Positions 6,087 through 11,928 of a stretch of DNA of 12,785 bases are shown one piece after another. The notes below the pieces were generated by a model. That model saw only the letters and a list, made by a program, of their open reading frames with translations. It had not been told where the DNA came from and did no database searches. Location of the stretch: assembly GCA_002449915.1 (NCBI GenBank), contig DJXY01000008.1:1-12785 (forward strand), given 5' to 3'. Each line of letters starts with the position of its first letter. The first letter of the stretch is position 1. The translations under genes were made by a program, and so were the position numbers. The DNA comes from Oribacterium sp. UBA6992. Its GTDB lineage: Bacteria; Bacillota; Clostridia; Lachnospirales; Lachnospiraceae.

Positions 6087-7898
6087 ATGAGTTTGAATAC
6101 GATTCAGAATATCATAAGCGATGCGGTTAAGACCGGTTTTGCGCTTGCCGGCTATGACCGGGAGCTTGGGCGGGTTTCCATTTCCAATCGTCCGGACCTC
6201 TGCGAGTATCAGTCCAACGGAGCGATGGCAGGGGCCAAGAAATACCATCAGAAGCCGATGGATATTGCCAATGCAGTGGTATCGCATCTCGTGGATATGA
6301 AGTATGAGGATGTACAGATTTTTTCCAGGGCGGAGGCAGTCATGCCCGGATTTATCAATCTAAATCTCTCCGGAGAGCTTCTGGGGATGTATTTAAATGA
6401 TATGAATCACGATCCGGAGATGGGACTTGAGCAGAATAAAACGCCAAAGACCATTATTGTGGATTATGGCGGAGCCAATGTAGCTAAACCTCTGCATGTG
6501 GGACACCTTCGTTCTGCTGTAATCGGAGAAGCCATCAAGCGAATGGCTGCAAAGATGGGAAATAAGGTGATCGGAGATGTACACCTTGGAGACTGGGGTC
6601 TGCAGATGGGTCTCATCATTGCAGAGCTTGAGGACCGTGGAAAGCTCGGACAGGATTTCACGATTTCAGAGCTTGAGGAAATCTATCCGTATGCCTCGCA
6701 GAAGGCGAAGGAAAAGGATGATAATGGAAATCTTGTGAATGCAGCATTCGCAGAGCGTGCACATGAGGCAACGAGGAAGCTGCAGCAGGGAGATCCTGTC
6801 TATCATAAGGTTTGGGAGCAGATTATGCGGGTTTCTGTTGCCGATCTTAAGAAAAACTATGACAACCTTGATGTGCATTTTGACCTCTGGAAAGGTGAGT
6901 CCGATGCGGAGCCATACATTCCCGGACTGATCCGGGAGCTTGAGGATAAAGGTCTTGCGTATGAATCACAGGGAGCGCTGGTTGTTGACATTACCGAGCC
7001 GTCGGATCCCAAGGAGCTGCCGCCGTGCATGATCCGGAAGTCGGATGGCGCATCGCTGTATGCAACCAGTGATCTTGGTACCATTATTGAGCGTGAAAAG
7101 CTCTATCATCCGGATGCCTATATTTATGTCGCTGACAGCCGTCAGTCCCTGCATTATACCCAGTTTTTCCGTGTAGCACGCAAGGCCGGCTTTGTGAAGC
7201 CTGAAACAGGGCTTACCTTTATCGGCTTCGGTACGATGAACGGCAAAGACGGAAAGCCATTTAAGACGCGTGAGGGTGGAGTGCTCCGTCTGGAAACCCT
7301 GATCAGGGAAACAAATGACAAGGTGCTCGAGAGGATCAGGGAGTCCCGTGGCGAGGACATGTCCGGTGCGGAGGCAGAGGCGAATGCAAAAATCATCGGA
7401 CTTGCTGCCCTGAAGTACGGAGATCTCTCCAACCAGGCGACCAAGGATTATGTCTTTGACCTTGACAAATTCACATCCTTTGAAGGAAATACAGGTCCGT
7501 ATATTTTATATACCATCGTACGTATCGGTTCGATCCTTAGAAAATATGCGGAAGCTGCCGGACTTTCCTATGCGGATACAGAAAGCTTTGTAAGAGAGCA
7601 TGCAGGGGATTTCCGGATTCTGCCGATCGAGGACAAAAGCGGACGGGATCTGGAAACGCTGCTTGCCCGTTACCAGGATGAACTTTGCAATGCATGGACC
7701 GAGCTTGCGCCGCACAAGATCTGCACGTATATTTATGAGATTTCCAACAGCTTTAACTCCTTCTACCATAATGTCAAGATCCTGGCAGAGGAGGATACGG
7801 CTAAAAAGCAGAGCTATCTTGCCGTACTGATGCTGACCTGGAGGATCCTTACGAGCTGCATCCATGTACTTGGATTTAATGCGCCGGAGCGGATGTAA
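6087..7898 (+). CDS. argS: Arginyl-tRNA synthetase
   Basis: A class I synthetase that charges tRNA-Arg with arginine. From the ATG it is 603 residues. An N-terminal additional domain with KPMDIANAVVSHL precedes the catalytic core, which holds the HIGH motif as HVGH (137-140) in AKPLHVGHLRSAVIGE. The KMSK region has the degenerate form GKPFKTREGG (389-398) known in many ArgRS. The C-terminal helical anticodon-binding domain ends in VLGFNAPERM. The start is uncertain: AGGAG at 6081-6085 is only one base from the ATG at 6087 but seven bases from an in-frame TTG at 6093, so a TTG start (601 residues, beginning MNTIQN) may be the real one. No convincing promoter is visible between the efp terminator and the gene. 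It is followed closely by the YfcE-like gene. Confidence 0.97.
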   Translation: MSLNTIQNIISDAVKTGFALAGYDRELGRVSISNRPDLCEYQSNGAMAGAKKYHQKPMDIANAVVSHLVDMKYEDVQIFSRAEAVMPGFINLNLSGELLGMYLNDMNHDPEMGLEQNKTPKTIIVDYGGANVAKPLHVGHLRSAVIGEAIKRMAAKMGNKVIGDVHLGDWGLQMGLIIAELEDRGKLGQDFTISELEEIYPYASQKAKEKDDNGNLVNAAFAERAHEATRKLQQGDPVYHKVWEQIMRVSVADLKKNYDNLDVHFDLWKGESDAEPYIPGLIRELEDKGLAYESQGALVVDITEPSDPKELPPCMIRKSDGASLYATSDLGTIIEREKLYHPDAYIYVADSRQSLHYTQFFRVARKAGFVKPETGLTFIGFGTMNGKDGKPFKTREGGVLRLETLIRETNDKVLERIRESRGEDMSGAEAEANAKIIGLAALKYGDLSNQATKDYVFDLDKFTSFEGNTGPYILYTIVRIGSILRKYAEAAGLSYADTESFVREHAGDFRILPIEDKSGRDLETLLARYQDELCNAWTELAPHKICTYIYEISNSFNSFYHNVKILAEEDTAKKQSYLAVLMLTWRILTSCIHVLGFNAPERM

Positions 7899-7912
7899 TG
7901 AGAGGAGAAGAG

Positions 7913-8470
7913 ATGAAATATTTTATTGCCAGCGATATCCACGGTTCAGCATACTGGTGTGAAAAAATGCTGGAGAAGTATAAAGAGAGCGGAGCATCCC
8001 GGCTGATACTCCTGGGAGACATCCTGTATCATGGACCCAGGAACGATCTGCCCAGAGATTATGCTCCTAAAAAGGTCATTGCCATGCTGAATCCGCTGAA
8101 AAATCAAATCTATGCGGTCCGCGGCAACTGCGAGGCAGAGGTGGACCAGATGGTACTGGAGTTTCCGGTGATGGCGGACTATGCACTTCTGAGTCTCAAT
8201 GGACATACCATCTACGCAACTCACGGGCACCTCTTTAATGAGGATGCGCTTCCGCCGATTTCGGATGGAGATGCGCTGCTGCATGGACATACGCATCTTT
8301 TAAAGGCGGAGAAGCTGGAGAAGGACGGAATACGCTTTTATCATCTGAACCCGGGCTCCACCTCACTCCCCAAGGGTGGAAACCCTAACACCTACGCTGT
8401 ACTGGATGGGGATACCTTCACTGTCTATGATTTTGACGAGCATGTAGTTAAGGAGATCACGCTTTTGTGA
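7913..8470 (+). CDS. yfcE: YfcE-type metallophosphodiesterase
   Basis: A 185-residue calcineurin-like phosphoesterase, almost the same length as E. coli YfcE. All metal-binding motifs are present: DIHG (8-11), GDILYHGPRN (35-44), GNCE (71-74), THGH (103-106) and GHTH (125-128). Members of this family hydrolyse phosphodiester bonds in small substrates with a two-metal centre; the natural substrate is unknown. I chose the ATG at 7913 because AGGAG at 7903-7907 is well placed and the protein then starts MKYFIASDIHG as in homologues. An in-frame ATG at 7898, overlapping the argS stop, would add five residues. Its position 14 bases after argS indicates co-transcription. Confidence 0.93.
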   Translation: MKYFIASDIHGSAYWCEKMLEKYKESGASRLILLGDILYHGPRNDLPRDYAPKKVIAMLNPLKNQIYAVRGNCEAEVDQMVLEFPVMADYALLSLNGHTIYATHGHLFNEDALPPISDGDALLHGHTHLLKAEKLEKDGIRFYHLNPGSTSLPKGGNPNTYAVLDGDTFTVYDFDEHVVKEITLL

Positions 8471-8574
8471 GCAGCGACTGTATATTTGAGCGATTTATAT
8501 TCAAATAAATGGACAGTGTAGAATTACGAGCTAAGTATAATTCAAATACATTCAAATAATAAACAGACCTAAGG

Positions 8575-8612
8575 AGCCTTTACACCGGAATTACTGGTGT
8601 AAGGGCTTTTTT
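8575..8612 (+). terminator. Rho-independent terminator after argS-yfcE
   Basis: AGCCTTTACACCGG (8575-8588) pairs with CTGGTGTAAGGGCT (8594-8607) through 14 positions with two G-U pairs and a five-base loop, followed by a T run to 8612. It lies about 100 bases after the yfcE stop and insulates the copper operon from upstream transcription. Confidence 0.92.
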
Positions 8613-8657
8613 AGACAAAAAGGATAGGAGGAAACAGGTCTTCTCCGGACCGGATCG

Positions 8658-8701
8658 AGAGCCAGATAGAGCCGGGTAGGGCAGGACAGAGCCAGATAGA
8701 G
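8658..8701 (+). repeat. 14-base direct repeat upstream of the copA promoter
   Basis: AGAGCCAGATAGAG occurs exactly at 8658-8671 and 8688-8701, 30 bases apart, ending 22 bases before the copA -35. The 30-base period is close to three helical turns. It could bind an activator or be a duplication remnant. Confidence 0.65.
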
Positions 8702-8723
8702 GAAGATTTTTGAATGAAAGCTA

Positions 8724-8752
8724 TTGACGCATATACCCCCTGGTGGTATAGT
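8724..8752 (+). promoter_or_regulatory. copA promoter with CsoR-type operator in its spacer
   Basis: TTGACG (8724-8729), a spacer of exactly 17 bases and TATAGT (8747-8752) form a strong sigma-A type promoter. TATACCCCCTGGTGGTATA at 8732-8750 is a near-perfect 19-base palindrome with the C-run/G-run core typical of CsoR operators. It covers the spacer and overlaps the -10, so a bound CsoR would block RNA polymerase until Cu(I) releases it. The csoR gene in the same operon supports this. Transcription would start near 8759, leaving a leader of about 150 bases. Confidence 0.85.
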
Positions 8753-8768
8753 TTCAATTGTCATCAGA

Positions 8769-8786
8769 TAGGGGGTGGGGGTATGG
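8769..8786 (+). promoter_or_regulatory. Possible second CsoR half-site in the copA leader
   Basis: TAGGGGGTGGGGGTATGG shares GGGGGTAT with the reverse complement of the main operator, and GGGGGTATGG resembles the right half of the B. subtilis copZA CsoR site as I recall it. It is not a clean inverted repeat. It may be an auxiliary operator downstream of the transcription start, or a weak ribosome binding site for the leader ORF. Confidence 0.4.
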
Positions 8787-8869
8787 ATAGAACAAACCCT
8801 GGAACCTTTAAAAATAGGACTGGTGACATTGCTATAATTTCCTGCAGATCCGAAACGGCCCTGTTATAG
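8783..8869 (+). CDS. Possible 28-codon leader ORF upstream of copA
   Basis: An ATG at 8783 directly follows the G-rich stretch and opens a frame of 28 codons, starting MDRTNPGTFKNR and ending ETALL, with TAG at 8867-8869. The stop lies within the right arm of the inverted repeat described for this leader, 39 bases before the copA ATG. GGGGG is a poor Shine-Dalgarno and the peptide has no recognisable feature beyond one Cys, so this may be noncoding. If translated, ribosomes would open the hairpin. Confidence 0.25.
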   Translation: MDRTNPGTFKNRTGDIAIISCRSETALL

Positions 8870-8886
8870 CAGGATTCCCGCGGATC
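8830..8886 (+). other. Structured copA leader with alternative pairings
   Basis: TGCTATAA (8830-8837) and TTATAGCA (8864-8871) are perfect inverted repeats. TCCTGC (8840-8845) can instead pair with GCAGGA (8869-8874), and GATCCG (8847-8852) with CGGATC (8881-8886). The first two pairings share GCA at 8869-8871 and exclude each other. The left arm is also TGCTATAAT (8830-8838), a perfect extended -10 that could be a second copA promoter. Either reading is possible; no T run follows, so it is not a plain terminator. Confidence 0.45.
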
Positions 8887-8908
8887 GGTTTATACAAGGG
8901 AGGATTTT

Positions 8909-11440
8909 ATGAAACAATATATTGTAACAGGGATGAGCTGCGCAGCCTGCCAGACAAGAGTGGAAAAGGCAGCCAGAAAGGTCCCGGGAGTGAAGGAAGC
9001 CAATGTATCACTGCTTACCAACACGCTTGCTGTCGATGGAGAAGCAGATCCGTCTGCAGTGATTCGTGCTGTGGAAAATGCAGGCTATGGGGCTTCACTT
9101 AAAGGAGCTTCGGTAGAGAAAAAAGAGGAAGTGAATAGTATTTCCGCTGAGGAGGATGCACTGAAGGATAGAGAGACACCCGTGCTCAAGAAGCGCTTAA
9201 TCCAGTCGGCAGTGCTGCTGCTACTGCTCATGTATCTCTCGATGGGACATAATATGGCAGGATTTCCGCTGCCGGCCTTTCTGGAAAATCCGGTAGCTGG
9301 TGCTGTAACGCAGATGCTGCTTGCGATCCTGGTTATGTACATCAATAAAAAGTTTTTTACCGGAGGCTTCAGATCGCTGTTTGAGCTTGCGCCCAATATG
9401 GACGCACTGGTTGCACTGGGATCCTCAGCATCTTTTGTTTACTCCCTGGTCGAGCTTTATATCATGATCTATGCGCAGGGAACCGGTAATACGGCATTGG
9501 TTCATGAGCTGCATCACAACCTTTATTTTGAGACAGCAGCGATGATTCCCTGCCTGATTACCATCGGTAAGCTGCTGGAAGCAATTTCCAAGGGACGCAC
9601 CACAGATGCGCTTAAGAGTCTGATGAAGCTTGCGCCGAAGACTGCAGTTCTGTACAGAGACGGGCAGGAGGTAGAGGTTCCAATTGCCGAGGTGCGCACC
9701 GGAGATATTTTTGTGGTGAGACCCGGCGAGAACATTCCTGTAGACGGCATTATCGAGGAGGGTTCTACCGCGGTTAATGAATCTGCATTGACCGGAGAAT
9801 TTGTCCCGGTTGATAAAACCATCGGAGATCTGGTTTCTGCGGCAACCATCAACCAGTCGGGCTATATCCGGGCAAGGGCGACGAGGGTCGGCGAGGATAC
9901 TACACTTGCGCAGATTATCCATATGGTAAGTGATGCCGCTGCAACCAAGGCACCGATTGCAAGAATTGCAGATCAGGTTTCCGCGATTTTTGTACCGGCA
10001 GTAATCGGACTCGCCGTGCTTACCTTCATCATCTGGATGCTTACAGGGAAAGGACTTGCCTTTGCGATTCCGAGAGCGGTTGCGGTACTTGTGATTTCCT
10101 GTCCATGTGCCCTGGGGCTTGCAACGCCCGTAGCAATCATGGTGGGCAATGGCATCGGCGCGAGAAATGGAATCCTTTATAAGACAGCGGCTTCTCAGGA
10201 GCAGGCAGGAAGGATCGATATCGTTGCTCTGGATAAGACCGGTACGATTACCTCCGGACAGCCTAAGGTTACGGATATTCTTCCGGAAGCCGGGTTTACC
10301 GAGGAGGAGCTTATTAAGATGGCGATTGCCCTGGAGCAGAAATCCGAGCATCCGCTGGCAAAAGCCATTATGACATATGCAGAGGAGCTTCATCTTACCG
10401 CGGAAGAAGTTTCGGATTTTACAGCACTTCCGGGAAACGGTCTTACGGCAAAGCTTGGCGGAGTCACATTATATGGCGGTTCCGGTACGTTTATGACAGG
10501 CAAGTTTGCTGCCTCAGGGGAAATCCGCGAACGTTCGGAGAAACTGTCGCAGCAGGGGAAGACACCGCTTTTCTTTGCAAGAGGTGATCAGCTTGCGGGT
10601 GTTATCGCAGTTGCGGATACGATCAAGGCGGATTCTGCCGAGGCAGTAAAAGAGCTTAAGAATATGGGTATCGAGGTATATATGATTACCGGCGATAACG
10701 AAAAGACGGCACAGGCAATTGCTTCCCAGGCGGGAGTGGATCATGTCATTGCGGGAGTGCTGCCGGACGGCAAGGAAGCTGTAATCCGTGATCTTGAGAA
10801 AAAGGGCAAGGTTGCCATGGTGGGAGACGGCATCAATGACGCGCCTGCACTTACAAGAGCTGATCTTGGCGTAGCTATTGGCGCCGGTGCGGATGTTGCG
10901 ATCGATGCTGCGGATGTGGTGATTATGAAATCCGGACTTACGGATGTAGCCGCTGCAATCCGGCTGGGCAGGGCCACGATCAGAGACATTCACGAGAACC
11001 TGTTCTGGGCATTTTTCTATAATGTGATCTGTATTCCGCTTGCCGCAGGATTTTACAGTGCGGTTTTTGGCTGGAATTTTGAGATGAGTCCGATGGTTGG
11101 CGCGGCGGCAATGAGCCTTTCCAGCTTTACGGTATGTATGAATGCGCTCAGATTGAATCTTTTTGATGTACATAATGCATCTAAAGATAAAAAAATAACA
11201 AGAAAACACAAAAAGGAGACAAAGAACATGACAGAAACAGTAAAGATCAAGGGTATGATGTGCGAGCATTGCGAGGCAACGGTTAAGAAGGCGCTGGAGC
11301 AGCTGGATGGTGTGGAGAGCGCTGTGGTTTCTCATGACAATGGAACGGCTGTGCTTGAGCTTTCCAAGCCGGTTGAGGATGATGCGATCCGTAAGGCTGT
11401 TGAGGATAAGGACTATGAGTTCGTATCGATCGTAAAGTAA
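8909..11440 (+). CDS. copA: Copper-exporting P1B-type ATPase with N- and C-terminal HMA domains
   Basis: An 843-residue Cu(I) exporter of the cytoplasmic membrane. In order: HMA domain with GMSCAAC (8-14); charged linker; membrane helices from about residue 95; actuator motif TGEF (295-298; usually TGES or TGEP); the transmembrane metal site CPC (398-400); phosphorylation motif DKTGT (442-446, Asp442); the P1B HP motif with His481; GDGINDAPAL (639-648); and last helices with FFYNVICIPL and AAAMSLSS. Unusually, a second complete HMA domain with GMMCEHC (782-788) follows a Lys-rich linker. This part is a full CopZ sequence with its own internal Shine-Dalgarno. The DNA of the linker has an A7 run (11189-11195); one A fewer would give the stop TAA and a CopA of 762 residues. 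GGGAGG at 8898-8903 supports the start. The gene is in one operon with csoR and under a CsoR-type operator. Confidence 0.96.
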   Translation: MKQYIVTGMSCAACQTRVEKAARKVPGVKEANVSLLTNTLAVDGEADPSAVIRAVENAGYGASLKGASVEKKEEVNSISAEEDALKDRETPVLKKRLIQSAVLLLLLMYLSMGHNMAGFPLPAFLENPVAGAVTQMLLAILVMYINKKFFTGGFRSLFELAPNMDALVALGSSASFVYSLVELYIMIYAQGTGNTALVHELHHNLYFETAAMIPCLITIGKLLEAISKGRTTDALKSLMKLAPKTAVLYRDGQEVEVPIAEVRTGDIFVVRPGENIPVDGIIEEGSTAVNESALTGEFVPVDKTIGDLVSAATINQSGYIRARATRVGEDTTLAQIIHMVSDAAATKAPIARIADQVSAIFVPAVIGLAVLTFIIWMLTGKGLAFAIPRAVAVLVISCPCALGLATPVAIMVGNGIGARNGILYKTAASQEQAGRIDIVALDKTGTITSGQPKVTDILPEAGFTEEELIKMAIALEQKSEHPLAKAIMTYAEELHLTAEEVSDFTALPGNGLTAKLGGVTLYGGSGTFMTGKFAASGEIRERSEKLSQQGKTPLFFARGDQLAGVIAVADTIKADSAEAVKELKNMGIEVYMITGDNEKTAQAIASQAGVDHVIAGVLPDGKEAVIRDLEKKGKVAMVGDGINDAPALTRADLGVAIGAGADVAIDAADVVIMKSGLTDVAAAIRLGRATIRDIHENLFWAFFYNVICIPLAAGFYSAVFGWNFEMSPMVGAAAMSLSSFTVCMNALRLNLFDVHNASKDKKITRKHKKETKNMTETVKIKGMMCEHCEATVKKALEQLDGVESAVVSHDNGTAVLELSKPVEDDAIRKAVEDKDYEFVSIVK
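11213..11218 (+). promoter_or_regulatory. Shine-Dalgarno inside copA, before the CopZ part
   Basis: AAGGAG lies within the copA reading frame, nine bases before the in-frame ATG at 11228. The surrounding 11183-11227 is A-rich and looks like an intergenic spacer rather than conserved coding sequence. It should support separate translation of the last 70 codons. Confidence 0.75.
11228..11440 (+). CDS. copZ: Copper chaperone CopZ, in-frame internal start within copA
   Basis: Starting at the in-frame ATG 11228, the last 70 codons of copA encode exactly one HMA domain of usual CopZ length, beginning MTETVKIKGMMCEHCEATV. Cys12 and Cys15 form the CxxC copper site; the family carries Cu(I) in the cytoplasm to CopA and to CsoR. 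The domain is followed 14 bases later by csoR, so the order copA-copZ-csoR of Gram-positive copper operons is kept. A Shine-Dalgarno AAGGAG at 11213-11218 argues for free CopZ being made as well as the fused form. Whether the ribosome starts here while elongating ribosomes pass through is not shown by the sequence. Confidence 0.7.
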   Translation: MTETVKIKGMMCEHCEATVKKALEQLDGVESAVVSHDNGTAVLELSKPVEDDAIRKAVEDKDYEFVSIVK

Positions 11441-11454
11441 CAGGAGGATGTGCA

Positions 11455-11778
11455 ATGGCAGAATGCTGCTGTAATACAGAGCTGGATGAGACAGGAAGGC
11501 ATAAGCATAAGCCTAGAAGTGCGGAAGAAATCAGGTCGCTTACACATCGTCTCAATCGGATTGAGGGGCAGATTTGCGGTATTCGCAAGATGATTGAGGA
11601 TAACCGGTACTGCCCGGATATCCTGATTCAGGTGAGTGCTGTGCAGGCCTCGCTTAATTCCTTTAATAAAGAGCTTCTGGCTGCACATATCAAATCGTGT
11701 GTCGTTGATGATATCAAAGCCGGTAACGAGCAGGCGGTTGATGAGCTTTGTGAGCTTCTCAAAAAAACCATGAAATAA
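11455..11778 (+). CDS. csoR: Copper-sensing repressor CsoR
   Basis: A 107-residue protein of the CsoR/RcnR (DUF156) all-helical repressor family. It begins its core with LTHRLNRIEGQICGI (29-43), the DNA-contacting helix region. The Cu(I) ligands Cys53, His78 and Cys82 have exactly the 25- and 4-residue spacing of Mycobacterium tuberculosis CsoR (Cys36, His61, Cys65), which points to copper rather than nickel or formaldehyde sensing. The N-terminal extension has three adjacent Cys (4-6) and HKHK (16-19), which could add metal binding. AGGAGG at 11442-11447 fixes the ATG. As last gene of the copA operon it would repress its own synthesis through the operator at 8732-8750 and be released by Cu(I). 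Confidence 0.94.
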   Translation: MAECCCNTELDETGRHKHKPRSAEEIRSLTHRLNRIEGQICGIRKMIEDNRYCPDILIQVSAVQASLNSFNKELLAAHIKSCVVDDIKAGNEQAVDELCELLKKTMK

Positions 11779-11928
11779 CAGAATTATGTATCATCCTACT
11801 GGCGGATGTATCAGATGGACATAAAAAACCGCAGAATGTTTCTTACTGTTCACGATTTCTACACAATCATTGCGTATGATAATAGCATATCCAGAGGGAT
11901 ATAAGAGTCGGTAAGAAAGGAAAGGCTT
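11779..11928 (+). other. Gap between csoR and ftsH
   Basis: No intrinsic terminator is visible after csoR. The only hairpin, CATCC/GGATG around 11792-11809, has no T run. A direct repeat ATGTATCA flanks it. TATGAT followed by AAT near 11876 could be an ftsH -10, but no well-spaced -35 was found, so the ftsH promoter is unresolved and read-through from the copper operon is possible. Confidence 0.4.

Larger units (their letters stand above)
8471..8908 (+). other. Gene-free region between yfcE and copA
   Basis: These 438 bases hold no convincing protein gene apart from a possible 28-codon leader ORF. From left to right it contains: three copies of ATTCAAATA (8499, 8540, 8550), the first forming a hairpin with TATTTGA at 8483; a terminator; the palindrome TCCGG-A-CCGGA (8644-8654); a 14-base direct repeat; the copA promoter with operator; and a structured copA leader. 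GAGCC/GATAGAG-rich sequence at 8655-8705 is low in complexity. Confidence 0.7.

Noticed and set aside
8769..8786. G-quadruplex in the copA leader
   Set aside because: Only two runs of five G plus GG are present, too few for a simple four-run quadruplex motif.
9425..10393. Minus-strand open frame of 322 codons opposite copA
   Set aside because: It mirrors the copA codon structure, has no ribosome binding site and its protein has no recognisable domain; it is rich in Cys, His, Arg and Asn as antisense frames often are.
10514..11455. Minus-strand open frame of 313 codons opposite the copA 3' half
   Set aside because: It lies fully antisense to highly conserved ATPase and HMA sequence and has no start signals or family match.
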